NCBI GenBank assembly: GCA_902826685.1
Contig: CADEFT010000007.1
Coordinates: forward strand, 124,001 to 188,000
From: an uncultured Acidobacteriota bacterium
Lineage (GTDB): Bacteria; Acidobacteriota; Terriglobia; Bryobacterales; Bryobacteraceae
Direction: 5' to 3'
DNA: 64,000 nucleotides
The position numbers and the translations under genes are program-made. The notes under the pieces were generated by a model. That model was given only the letters and a program-made list of their open reading frames with translations, had not been told where the DNA came from and did not search any database. This document shows, piece after piece, positions 48,642 through 57,800 of the stretch (positions are counted from its first letter, which is position 1; each line of letters starts with the position of its first letter).

Positions 48642-50075
48642 TTAGCGGCAGTAAAGGGTTCCCCCGGCCACCGTGGCGTTCGGCGCAAGCGACGTGTTGA
48701 GGTAGCGGACCAGCTCGATCGGCGCCAACTGGGCGCTCTCGATGGTCTCGACCCAGGCGCAGGCGATGTGGCCGGATTCGAAATCGCCAATCACCCGCCG
48801 CTGCCCATCGCGGCCGAAGGTGGTGACCAGCGGATAGTCGAAGGGCGTCCGGTTGCGCAAACCGGTCAGCAGATACAGAATGCCCGCGCGCGGCGATTGC
48901 AGATAGAGATCCCGGCCGGAGGCCATCTCGCGAAGCTGGCGGGACTGCTCGCGGATTTCGCCGATCTGCGGCGCGGCGGCGTAGACGAAACGATAGTGCG
49001 GCAGATCGACCGGATGCATGGCACCGCTAGCGATGGCGGCGAGCGGAGCGCCGTACTCATGGAGGCCGAACCCGATGCCAGGAATCGCAAGGCAGGCGGC
49101 GGCCATGCGTGGCGATCGTACATGGCGCACCATCAGACAAGCCAAGGCGCAAAGACAGGCCGGTACCGCGACGCGAACGTGGTCGAGATCGAGCCGCGGC
49201 GCGGTACCGGCCAGCGAAGCGATCCCAAGCGCCGCCGCGATCCGCAGCGGCTTCTCCCGCCAGCCGGCAAACGCCAGAACCAGCGGCGCCAACGCGAAGA
49301 CGAAAGGCGCGAATTTCAGCAAGGCGGGCAGCAGCGTCACCCAATCGCGATCGGCGGCGAATTGCGTCATGCGAACGGCTCCCTCCACCGGCGGCAGAGT
49401 GCCCGCGCGCCCGAGATAAACCGTTTTGCCTAGGAATCCGAATTCGAGCAGGCCGGCCCCACCGCCGGTTGCAATCACGGGAGCCAACGGCAGCGCGCCC
49501 ATCAACAGGAAGGCGCCGGCGGGCTTCCACCATTGCCGGCGATGAAACGAGAGGACAAACAGCAGCGCCAGCAGTCCCACGTTCTGTTTGGCGGCGAAAG
49601 CGAGTCCGGCGAAGGATCCGGCAAGCACGGGCCGCGACTCGAGGATAGCCGCGCCCGCCGCCATCAGGAACAACTGCGCCAGATAGCTGTAGTTGGCCGA
49701 TGGCCAGGGCCGCATCCAGGCGGCGATGCTAATGGCGACGGCGCCGGCCATGGCCTGGGAGGCGCCGAGACGCCGTGCGATGCACACCGCCAGTGCCGCC
49801 ATCGCCAGCATGCAAAGGGCGTTGAGAGCCCGCAACAGCCACGCCTCGGCGCCGGTAAAGGCTCCCACCGCCTGCAACAGGTAAACCGAGAGGGGAGTGA
49901 CGCCGAAGGAAACGTCACGATAGAGAACTTCGCCGCCCAGAACGCGATCGAGCACCTGGAGCATCCAGGCTTCGTCATAGAACCAGCGGTCGCGCCGGTC
50001 GCCCGCCACGACCGAGCAAGCCGCCGCGGCGGTCATCGTCAGCACCAGCGCTATCCAGCGGCGGCGGCCATCCAT
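48642..50075 (-). CDS. Polytopic membrane protein, GT39/PMT-like glycosyltransferase
   Basis: A 477-residue protein with about 10 hydrophobic helices. The first luminal loop begins with DRRDRWFYDEAWMLQVLDRVLGGEVLYRDVSFGVTPLSVYLLQAVG. This matches the conserved acidic (DE) first loop of lipid-phosphate-sugar-dependent glycosyltransferases (PMT_2/ArnT type), followed by a membrane block AWMRPWPSANYSYLAQLFLMAAG. The C-terminal 110 residues form a soluble beta-rich domain. It likely transfers a sugar from a polyprenyl phosphate donor on the periplasmic face. It overlaps the aldolase gene by 25 bp. Confidence 0.75.
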   Translation of the reverse strand: MDGRRRWIALVLTMTAAAACSVVAGDRRDRWFYDEAWMLQVLDRVLGGEVLYRDVSFGVTPLSVYLLQAVGAFTGAEAWLLRALNALCMLAMAALAVCIARRLGASQAMAGAVAISIAAWMRPWPSANYSYLAQLFLMAAGAAILESRPVLAGSFAGLAFAAKQNVGLLALLFVLSFHRRQWWKPAGAFLLMGALPLAPVIATGGGAGLLEFGFLGKTVYLGRAGTLPPVEGAVRMTQFAADRDWVTLLPALLKFAPFVFALAPLVLAFAGWREKPLRIAAALGIASLAGTAPRLDLDHVRVAVPACLCALACLMVRHVRSPRMAAACLAIPGIGFGLHEYGAPLAAIASGAMHPVDLPHYRFVYAAAPQIGEIREQSRQLREMASGRDLYLQSPRAGILYLLTGLRNRTPFDYPLVTTFGRDGQRRVIGDFESGHIACAWVETIESAQLAPIELVRYLNTSLAPNATVAGGTLYCR

Positions 50076-50866
50076 TGCGGGGCTCCCTGTACCGGCTCGG
50101 CGGCTTCGAGGAACGCTTGCCGGTCGCGTTCGATCTCGGCGGCGGAACGGCTGCGTTTCTCTGCGATCCCGGCCAGGATGCGGGGAATCTCCACTTCCGG
50201 CTTCCGTCCGTGAATGTCGCGCAGGAACGACCGGCGCAGGAAAGTGAAGGAAGCGTTCAGCCGCGCCAGTTCCCCCGCCAGCAGCGAGCATGGAAGAGGA
50301 TAGCCGCCTTCGGGCACCGTCAAGCCGCCAATGCCAAAGGGAACCGTCGAGTGCCGCAGATCGCGGCGGATGAGATCGACGGTGCCATCGGCCAGCGCCC
50401 GGAACAGCGAGCGATTGCCGAGTTCGATCGACAGGTCGTTCAAACCGACATAGATGCGTGCAAGAGGCAGTGAGCCGAACTCACCGGCACGCGCCGCTGC
50501 CTGACGCGTTTCGATCAGGATGCCAAGGCCGGCGCGCCCCGCGACCATGCGCCACACCTGCAGGGCTTCGCGCGGCTCGCGCACCATCGGCAGCAGAATT
50601 TCGCTGGCCCCGCCCGAGATCGCTTCTTCCACTTCGGCTTCGGTGCCGTCGTGCAGGCCGTTGATGCGGCAAACGATCCGGCGGCAGCCGGCCTGGCGCA
50701 CGCGCATCAGATCGCGGGCCGTGTCGCCGTTGATCTGCGTATCGAAGCCCGCCTGCCGGTCGCGCTTGCCGCGATTCTCCCAGTCGATCACGACACCCGC
50801 CACGCCGGCGTCGCAGCAGGCCCGCGCGAATGGCGCATTCGTGCTGAATAGAAACAGGTCGATCAT
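50051..50866 (-). CDS. HpcH/HpaI aldolase-citrate lyase family protein
   Basis: A 271-residue TIM barrel of the HpcH/HpaI superfamily. Motifs: MIDLFLFSTN, GVVIDWENRGKRDRQAGFDTQ (the acidic/metal region), RINGLHDGTEAEVEEAISGGASEILLPMVREPREALQV (with Arg, Glu and the LPMV strand) and ILIETRQAAARAGEF (Glu ligand), then LARIYVGLNDLSIELGN. These enzymes make or cleave C-C bonds with pyruvate or acetyl-CoA-like partners. Its place inside a glycan operon, overlapping genes on both sides (ATGA and 25 bp), suggests it helps build an unusual acidic or branched sugar. Confidence 0.8.
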   Translation of the reverse strand: MIDLFLFSTNAPFARACCDAGVAGVVIDWENRGKRDRQAGFDTQINGDTARDLMRVRQAGCRRIVCRINGLHDGTEAEVEEAISGGASEILLPMVREPREALQVWRMVAGRAGLGILIETRQAAARAGEFGSLPLARIYVGLNDLSIELGNRSLFRALADGTVDLIRRDLRHSTVPFGIGGLTVPEGGYPLPCSLLAGELARLNASFTFLRRSFLRDIHGRKPEVEIPRILAGIAEKRSRSAAEIERDRQAFLEAAEPVQGAPQWMAAAAG

Positions 50867-51603
50867 GCCGCGGCCTTTCTGCCGAGCGCCGCCAGCGTCG
50901 ATCCCCAGGGCCATCGGATCGCGCGGCCCAGCCGTACCTCAAAATCGTTTACGGCGCGAAAGAGGCGGTTGACGGGTGCCGGCGGCATATCCTCCAGATC
51001 GCGCAGGCGCGCGTCCCGCCGGCCCGCCATTCGCGTAACGACGGCCAATGGGAACAGCAGGCACTGGTAGTAGCGCACTCGCTCCACCTCAAAGCCGGCC
51101 TGGCGCATGCGCTCGATCAGCAGACGCCCGGAGTAGCGGCGCCTGTGTCCGGCGGCATCGTCGCGATAGCTCCACAGCCAGGCGAAGGCCGGGACGGTGA
51201 CAATCACCGCGCCGCCCGGACGGAGCAATCGCGCCGCCTCGCCAAGCACCCGCCGGTCGTCCAGATGCTCAATCACGTCCAGCAAGAGAACGATATCGAA
51301 GCTCGCTTCCTTCAGCCCGACGGCTTCGGCGCTTGACTGCACCACCGCCACACCCGGCGACCGCCGGCGAAGCGCTTCGAGCCCCGCCGGTAAAAAATCG
51401 ACGGCCGTAACGTCGTAGCCGAGCCTGGCCATCCAATCGGCGTTGGTTCCCGCGCCCGAGCCCAGATCGAGCACACGCGTATCCCGCGACGGACGTTCGA
51501 GCAACTGCCGGACCAGCTTGCGGCGGCCGGAAAACCAGAAGTGATCCCGGTCGATTTCGAGCAGCTTGCGCAGCCGCTGGGGAGTGAAGCTTGGCACGTT
51601 CAC
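50863..51603 (-). CDS. SAM-dependent methyltransferase (type 11 domain)
   Basis: A 246-residue methyltransferase. VLDLGSGAGTNADWMARLGYDVTAVDFLP is SAM motif I and its acidic loop; VVQSSAEAVGL and FDIVLLLDVIEHLDD follow, then LLRPGGAVIVTVPAFAWLWSYRDDAAGHRRRY. That last block, with FAWLWS..D...HRRRY, is typical of methyltransferases in polysaccharide clusters. A C-terminal hydrophobic patch (YQCLLFPLAVVTRMAG) may contact membrane lipids. GTG at 51603 overlaps the preceding stop (GTGA), and its stop overlaps the aldolase start (ATGA). Confidence 0.83.
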   Translation of the reverse strand: MNVPSFTPQRLRKLLEIDRDHFWFSGRRKLVRQLLERPSRDTRVLDLGSGAGTNADWMARLGYDVTAVDFLPAGLEALRRRSPGVAVVQSSAEAVGLKEASFDIVLLLDVIEHLDDRRVLGEAARLLRPGGAVIVTVPAFAWLWSYRDDAAGHRRRYSGRLLIERMRQAGFEVERVRYYQCLLFPLAVVTRMAGRRDARLRDLEDMPPAPVNRLFRAVNDFEVRLGRAIRWPWGSTLAALGRKAAA

Positions 51604-52334
51604 CTGGCCGGCTTCCGTGCCGTGAAGATCTGGAAGGGCAGCACCGGGCCCAGTCCGGGCACCGACTCCAGGACACGTTCCACCGGCCCGCCCCACTTCG
51701 TATTGCGCAGAAAGGGAGGCAGAAAGCCATACCGGTCGAGCGTGGGCGACTGCAGCCCGGCGGATCGCATGTGGCCGAACACCTTGCCGCGGCGCAGATT
51801 CAGCATTCCCTTCTCCGCGGCCCATTTCATATCGGGCCGTGAAAGAACCTGGAGGTAGTAGAGCGGGTTGTAAGGATTCGGTTCGACGAACGCCGCCCGG
51901 CCCCCGGGCCGCAGCAATCTCTCGACGGCGGGAAACACCGGGTCGAGCTCCACAAAGTGATGCAGCATGAAGAAGCCCACCACGGCGTCAAACCGGCCGA
52001 GCAGTTCCGCGGGCGGATGGGCCAGGTCCGCGCACCAGGCGCGAATGCCGTACCGGCCGCCATCGAATTCTCGCAGCCGGTCGATCATGAAGGGCGAAAC
52101 GTCGAGCGATTCGACGCGGAATCCCCGCTCGGCCAGCAGAAAGCTGAATCTCCCCATGCCGCAGCCGATATCGAGCACGCTCGATCCGGGGGCGATGCCG
52201 GCTTGCGCCAGCAGTTGGCCGACGTGGCGCAGGATGTAAGGTGTCGCCTCGGGCAGCATGCCGGGTCTCACCGCGGTGGCGAAATAGTCGCGCTGTCTTT
52301 GTGCGTGTTGCTCGTGTGCGAGCGTCGTCTGCAT
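51600..52334 (-). CDS. SAM-dependent methyltransferase
   Basis: A 244-residue class I methyltransferase. It starts MQTTLAHEQHAQRQRDYFATAV; SAM motif I is VLDIGCGMGRFSFLLAERGFRVESLDVSPFM; the later block is FDAVVGFFMLHHFVELDPVFPAVERLLRPGGRAAFVEPNPYNP. The EPNPYNPLYYL motif recalls methyltransferases acting on lipid or glycan intermediates. Unlike its neighbour it has no membrane patch. It begins 2 nt after the GT2 stop and ends in a GTGA overlap, so it is tightly coupled inside the cluster. Confidence 0.83.
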   Translation of the reverse strand: MQTTLAHEQHAQRQRDYFATAVRPGMLPEATPYILRHVGQLLAQAGIAPGSSVLDIGCGMGRFSFLLAERGFRVESLDVSPFMIDRLREFDGGRYGIRAWCADLAHPPAELLGRFDAVVGFFMLHHFVELDPVFPAVERLLRPGGRAAFVEPNPYNPLYYLQVLSRPDMKWAAEKGMLNLRRGKVFGHMRSAGLQSPTLDRYGFLPPFLRNTKWGGPVERVLESVPGLGPVLPFQIFTARKPAR

Positions 52335-52336
52335 TT

Positions 52337-53008
52337 TCAGAACCTCATTGCTTTCAATTCGAACGCGGTGCGCAGTCCCTTCCAGGCCACGCCGGTGCGG
52401 CTGAAGGGGGAATACGCGGACCGGCCCTCCGGGCGGACTTCGCGTTTCACGGGAATCGACCGCAGGTGTTTGGTGGTATAGCCGATCATGGCGGGCAGAT
52501 AGGGATAGCGCACGCGCAGGGTAGCCAGATCCGTGGCTACGGCTCGCGTGATCGCGTAGAAACCGCCGGCATCCACGGGCGTGTGGCACATCAGGTGGAT
52601 CGCCAGCTTGAACAGCTTCGATGTCACCATTCGCGCGTAGCCCTGATACACGCCGCGACGGCCGGCGAAGACCGCATCCCAGCCGTTGCGGTCCATTTCC
52701 TGAAGCAGGAGCGGAATCGCCTCGGGGGGATCCTGCAGGTCGGCATCCATCACCACGATCCTCTGCCCGGTGGACTCCCTCATCCCTCGCAGCACGGCCC
52801 GCGATTGTCCGCCGTTTTCCGCCAAATGAATGGCACGCACGCGGGCGTATTTCCGGGCCAGATCGTCCATCACGCGCCCGGACCCATCGGGGCTCGCGTC
52901 GTTCACCAGTACGATCTCGCCTTCGGTGACCTGCCGGATGCGGTGAACCAGGGAGGCCAACGTCGACTCATTGCGGTAAACCGGGGCGATCACGCTTACG
53001 CTAAGCAT
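52337..53008 (-). CDS. Family 2 glycosyltransferase (dolichyl-phosphate mannose synthase-like)
   Basis: A 223-residue GT-A glycosyltransferase starting MLSVSVIAPVYRNESTLASLV. Nucleotide-sugar binding: IVLVNDASPDGSG; the DxD-type motif is VVMDADLQDPPEAIPLL, exactly the DADLQDPP signature of DPM1/PglC-like polyprenyl-phosphate sugar synthases. No C-terminal membrane helices. It probably loads a hexose onto a polyprenyl phosphate, which the GT39-like protein of the same operon could then use as donor. Overlaps the epimerase 3' end by 13 bp. Confidence 0.87.
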   Translation of the reverse strand: MLSVSVIAPVYRNESTLASLVHRIRQVTEGEIVLVNDASPDGSGRVMDDLARKYARVRAIHLAENGGQSRAVLRGMRESTGQRIVVMDADLQDPPEAIPLLLQEMDRNGWDAVFAGRRGVYQGYARMVTSKLFKLAIHLMCHTPVDAGGFYAITRAVATDLATLRVRYPYLPAMIGYTTKHLRSIPVKREVRPEGRSAYSPFSRTGVAWKGLRTAFELKAMRF

Positions 53009-53895
53009 GCTTCTTCTACCTCCTTCCGCCATTGGGCGGTCGCGGCAAGTCCGGTGTTTAGCGTGTGGCTTGGAGTCCAGCCCAGCACGCTCCGCGCCTT
53101 GCCGATGTCGGCACACCAGTGCGCGGTATCGGGAGGATGGCCGGAGTGCGGTTCGCGGGCGATCGTGATCCGCCTGCCGGTCACCGCCTCGGCCGCCGCT
53201 ACTACTTCTTCATTGGCGTATTCCACCCCGCCGGCGATGTTGAAAACGTCGCCGGGATCGAGGGTGGCATGGATCGCCAGTTCACAGGCCCGGCAGACGT
53301 CGTCCACGTGAACGAAGTCATGACGCGGCCCGCGCTTCAAACGGATCGCTTCACCGGTTTCGGCGGCCCTGAGCAGCACGGGAATGAATCGCGTGCCGGG
53401 CTCGCCCGGACCATACACGCTGAACAGCCGCAGCTCCGCCCCTTTGAGCCCATGCTGCCGGAGGAAGCTACGAAACACGGCGGCCGCAGCCGCCTTGGCC
53501 GCGCCGCGATCGGTGGCCGGATCGATGGGGCTGGTTTCCCGCAGCGGCTCTTCACTCTGCCGGTATACGGTTGAGCTTCCGATGAAAATCACTTTCGCGT
53601 CGCGGACCAGAGCCGCTTCAAGGACGTTGTGCGTGGCCTCCACCGAATCGCGCAGGCACTGGCGGCGGCCGGCCGCGGTTTGAGGATGCCCGCTGTACAT
53701 CGCGCTATGTACGATTACGTCCGGCCGGAAGGATTCCACCACGGCTAGCGCCTGCCGCGGATCCGACAGTTCGGCAACGTAACCGGGGCCCGGCCTCCGG
53801 GTAACCGCAGAAACACACATGCTTCGCGACGTAAACCAACGAAGCAATGCACCGCCGACAAATCCGGACGCACCGGTAACCAGAACACGAATCAA
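52996..53895 (-). CDS. NAD-dependent epimerase/dehydratase-like protein without the catalytic Tyr
   Basis: A 299-residue extended-SDR protein. The NAD motif is intact (VLVTGASGFVGGALLRW), as are IVHSAMYSG and FIGSSTVY. The active-site YxxxK reads R130-G-A-A-K134: the Lys is kept, the Tyr is not. PRHDFVHVDDVCRACE and the C-terminal sugar-binding part are normal. It may bind NAD-sugars without epimerising them or use another residue. First gene of the glycan operon; TTG start with GGAGGA 7 nt upstream. Confidence 0.82.
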   Translation of the reverse strand: MIRVLVTGASGFVGGALLRWFTSRSMCVSAVTRRPGPGYVAELSDPRQALAVVESFRPDVIVHSAMYSGHPQTAAGRRQCLRDSVEATHNVLEAALVRDAKVIFIGSSTVYRQSEEPLRETSPIDPATDRGAAKAAAAAVFRSFLRQHGLKGAELRLFSVYGPGEPGTRFIPVLLRAAETGEAIRLKRGPRHDFVHVDDVCRACELAIHATLDPGDVFNIAGGVEYANEEVVAAAEAVTGRRITIAREPHSGHPPDTAHWCADIGKARSVLGWTPSHTLNTGLAATAQWRKEVEEACLA

Positions 53896-53928
53896 GGAAA
53901 CTCCTCCGAACAGGAAAGGAAGGTTGGC

Positions 53929-53962
53929 ACCGGATCAAACGTCCGGTTACTGGACTTGTATA
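53929..53962 (-). promoter_or_regulatory. Leader of the glycan operon: -10 box and inverted repeat
   Basis: TATACA on the minus strand (53957-53962) with TTCCTT 16 bp upstream is a weak sigma-70-like promoter. Between it and the start lies ACCGGA-7 nt-TCCGGT (53929-53947), a perfect 6-bp inverted repeat that could be an operator or leader hairpin. Confidence 0.3.
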
Positions 53963-54096
53963 GCGTTGAGTATAGAGGAAGGAAGCGGATTCGATCTACA
54001 AAAAAAGGGCGGAATGTTTCGCTTTACGGGGTTTTCGAATGGGAGGTTGGGACGCCGACGGCGCCAGCATTGGCGTGCTCACATTGTCACGTAAGG

Positions 54097-54457
54097 TTAC
54101 CGCGGATTCTTTGACGGCCCGGGAGGGATGAACTCGAAACGCGCGAATTTCTGGATTCGCGAAAAGTCGCGATAGTTTTCGGTGATGAGCACACAACCGG
54201 CGTGGCCGCATGATAGAGCCAGCAAGATGTCATTGGAGAAAGACTTGGAAACCCTGGCCAACTCAAGCCCCTCGCTTGTCATCGCCGCCAGAACATCTCC
54301 GGACTGGTTCCACACGCCAGCGGGAGGAGTGATAATCCGACCCACCCGTTCATAGACGCTCAGCACGTGACGCTCCAGCGCGCGACGATCGGCAGCCCCC
54401 CGCGCACCAGACCGAAGCTCTTGCGCGACGATGGAACTTAGGTATTCGAATGGGCCC
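54097..54457 (-). pseudogene. Broken PIN-domain toxin (N-terminus missing)
   Basis: The frame downstream of the antitoxin encodes only the later part of a PIN toxin: EYLSSIVAQELRSGA (the Glu-containing helix), then a helical region and FSNDILLALSCGHAGCVLITENYRDF (the second Asp and the terminal acidic region). The first strand with its catalytic Asp, about 30 residues, is absent, and no start codon precedes the homologous part in frame. The GTG overlapping the antitoxin stop runs into a stop after seven codons in another frame. A small deletion at the antitoxin-toxin junction explains this best. Confidence 0.65.
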
Positions 54458-54685
54458 TCACGGTTCCATGTCCGGCGATGCGAGCGAGATTCCGAGCATT
54501 GCCCTGGTTCCCCGGACAAGCGCCTGCTGGAATACGACGAGATCCAGGGCCCGCTCGACGGTTTCGGTAGCGGTGGTAGCGCCCAGGGCTCGCTGGGCCG
54601 CGTGAAGCTTCGAAAGCGGCAAGCTGAGCGTGCGGGATACTCGCCGCTCACGCGTTGATCCCGTTCGCGACCGCGCTTTGGCCAT
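54458..54685 (-). CDS. VapB-like antitoxin
   Basis: A 75-residue protein. A basic N-terminus (MAKARSRTGSTRERRVSRTL) is followed by a ribbon-helix-like segment and ATTATETVERALDLVVFQQALVRG, the pattern of antitoxins that partner PIN toxins. It is intact, while the toxin next to it has lost its N-terminal part, so the antitoxin is an orphan that could still bind DNA or neutralise related toxins. TACACT ends 6 nt before the ATG, predicting a leaderless mRNA. The longer open frame upstream is discarded on that basis. Confidence 0.7.
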   Translation of the reverse strand: MAKARSRTGSTRERRVSRTLSLPLSKLHAAQRALGATTATETVERALDLVVFQQALVRGTRAMLGISLASPDMEP

Positions 54686-54691
54686 AACATC

Positions 54692-54697
54692 AGTGTA
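54692..54697 (-). promoter_or_regulatory. Candidate -10 box (TACACT) for the antitoxin gene
   Basis: TACACT on the minus strand ends 6 nt before the ATG at 54685, so +1 would be the A of the start codon. Confidence 0.4.
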
Positions 54698-54811
54698 TGC
54701 AACTTCGGAGCCCAAAACTCGCAAAGCATTCAGGCCCGACTCTCTTATATACTCTCTCCTGATCCTGCGGAACCGCGTTGTTCGGTGGTTTTCGAACATC
54801 TGGGAGGTCGT

Positions 54812-57800
54812 ATGGCTCTTCGCTTTCTCACTCTGCTGGCGGTGTTCACGGCACTCGCTTCAGCACAATTCACAACCGCCAGCCTGACTGGCACAGCGCT
54901 CGATTCCTCGGGCGCGACTCTGCCTCAAGTGCAGGTACGCGTCCGCAACGTCGATACCGGCTTCACGCAAGACATTACCACCGACGCCACGGGAGCGTTC
55001 CTGTTCCCGCGTCTGCCGGTGGGCACCTATGAGCTTCGGCTCGAGAAGTCGGGCTTCTCGACTTATCTGCAGTCGGGCATCCGGCTGACCGTCAATCAGG
55101 TCGCCAATCAAACCGTCACCATGCAGCTTGGGCAGGTGAGCGAGCAAGTCACGGTTCAAGGCGACACCGAACTGGTGGTGACCAAGACGGCGGCCAACGG
55201 CCAGTTGATCGGCCAGAAATCGGTGGTGGAGCTGCCATTGAACGGCCGCGGCGCGCAGACGCTGGTGTTCCTGGCGGCCGGCACCGTCAATTTGACCAGC
55301 CGTTATTGCGGAGAGAATTGCCACGGAGGCGTCTACCCCGGTGAGCAGACGGCGGGCGTCAACGGCGCCGGTTCGGCCCAGGTCAACTATCAACTGGACG
55401 CCACCGACCATAACGATTCCTACATCAACATGAACCTGCCGTTCCCGAATCCGGACTCGCTGCAGGAGTTCAACCTGCAATCGTCCAACTTCACCGCCGA
55501 ATACGGCAACGCGGGCGGTGGCGTGGTGAACATCGTCACCAAATCGGGCACCAACGATTTCCACGGCAGCATGTTCAACTTCCTGCGCAACGGCGTGCTG
55601 AACGCGCGCAATTTCTTCGCTCCCACGCAGGATACGCTCAAGCGCAACCAGTTCGGCGCCACCTTCGGCGGGCCGGTTCTGCGCAACAAGCTGTTCTTCT
55701 TTGGCACCTACCAGGGAACCCGCACCCGCATCGCGCCATCGGGCCGCGTTGGGTTCGTTCCCACGGAAGCGGAACGGCGCGGCGACTTCTCCGCCCTGTC
55801 CACCCGCCTGGTCGATCCCGTTAATAATCAGCCCTTCGCCGGCAACATGATCCCCACGTCGCGCATCGTGAAACCGGCGTCGTTCTTCCTCGGCAAGGTG
55901 CCGGTTCCCAACGGGCCCGGGCGCCAGTTGACCTTCCCCGGCGCGCAACAGGTGGAAACCGAGAATCAGTTCATGCCGAAGGTCGATTGGATGACCGGGC
56001 GCCATCAGGTGAGCGGCCGCTACTTCTTCACCGATTTCGACCGGCCCGCCTTCATTCCCGAAGACAACGTGATTCGCTCCACCGGCGGCAACGCCGTGCG
56101 CGTGCAGAATATCTCCATCGTCCACACCTTCACCGTCTCGCCGACGTTTCTGGTGAACTCCACCTTCGGCTATAACCGGCAGCGCGGCGGATCGCTCTCG
56201 GGCGCGCCGTTCAGCTTCCGCGACGCGGGAGTCAACATCGCCGGGCCGCAGGATTCGGAACTGAAGGCGCCACCGGCGCTGAATCTTTCCATCACCGGCG
56301 GCTTCGGTGTCGGCACGGCGCACAAGGGCGATTTCGACCGTTCGAATTTCACGTTCCGCGAGGTGGTGACGAAGGTTCGCGGCGCACACGAGTTCCGGCT
56401 TGGCGGGGAAGCCATCCGCATCCGCAACGATATTCGCAACACGTTCCAGATGATGGGCAACTTCACCTTCTCCGGACAGATCACCGGCGAAGGTCTGGCC
56501 GATTTCCTGATCGGGCGCGCGGCGACGTTTGTGCAGGGCGGCGGCGAATTCAAGGATCTCAAAGGCACCAAGTGGGGGTTCTTCGCTCAGGACAACTGGC
56601 GCGTCTCACAGAACCTGACCTTGAACCTCGGTCTGCGCTGGGATCCCTATCTTCCCTACTACGACCGGCAGGGACGCGTGGTGTGCTTCCAGCCCGGGAA
56701 GAAGTCCGTGCGCTATCCCAACGCGCCCGTGGGCATGCTGTATGGCGGCGAGAATCACGACGAGGGTTGCCCAGTGGCGGGGTCTAACGCCGTATGGTCG
56801 AATCTCGCCCCGCGCGTGGGCTTCGCCTACCGTCTGACGCAGGACGGCAAGACCAGTATTCGCGGCGGCGCGGGTTACTACTACACCGCCCCGCAGGCGA
56901 GCGCCTACAATCCCTTCACCAACATCGCTCCATTCGCCCCGACCTTCCGCTTCGACGTGGTTTCTTTCGAGGATCCCTACGCAAGCGCGGGCGTGGCGAA
57001 TCCGTTCCCGGAACAGTACGGCACCAAGGTGCGCGGGCCGGAGGCTGTGTTCACGACGCCCGCCGCCATCCGCGCGTTCTTCGATAAGGACTACCGGATT
57101 CCCCAACTGCTGACCTGGAACCTGATGGTGGAGCGGCAGGTTTCCGACTGGGTGTTCCGTGTGGGTTACTACGCCAACAAGGGCACCTGGCAGTCGTTCA
57201 ATGGACCCTTCCGGGAGATCAATCCGGCCATCTACACGCCCGGCGTCTCCACCATCGCCAACACGCAGGCGCGGCGCATTCATCGCGACTATTCAAACGT
57301 AGGTTCCTGGGAATCGGGCAACAATGCGCACTTCCAGTCCATGCAGTGGAACGCCGAACGGCGCTTTTCCAAAGGTCTGTCCCTTCTCGGCAACTACACC
57401 TGGCAGAAGACCATCGACGATTTCGGATGGATTACTCCGAATAACCGCCGCTACGACTATGCGGTGTCAAACGACGACGTGACGCACGTGTTCAAGTTTT
57501 CCAACGTCTGGGAGATTCCGAAGTTCAACGTCACCGGCGCTCGGTCGCTGCTGCTCAACGGGTGGGCCGTCAATTCGATCGCGGTGTGGCAATCGGGGTT
57601 CCCGTTTTCGATCGCCGCGGGCCGGGACAATTCGCTCACCGGTATCGGACGCGACCGCGCCGATTTCCTCGGCGGGGAACCGCAGCTTTCCTACGGCCGC
57701 TCACGCGCGGACATGATCAACCAGTGGTTCGATACGTCGCTATTCGCCTTCAACCGCGAAGGCACGTTCGGTAACTCGGGCCGCAACAACCTGCGCGGGC

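Noticed and set aside
54860..56389. 509-codon open frame on the minus strand opposite the Oar-like receptor
   Set aside because: It is an antisense shadow; the receptor signature is on the plus strand.
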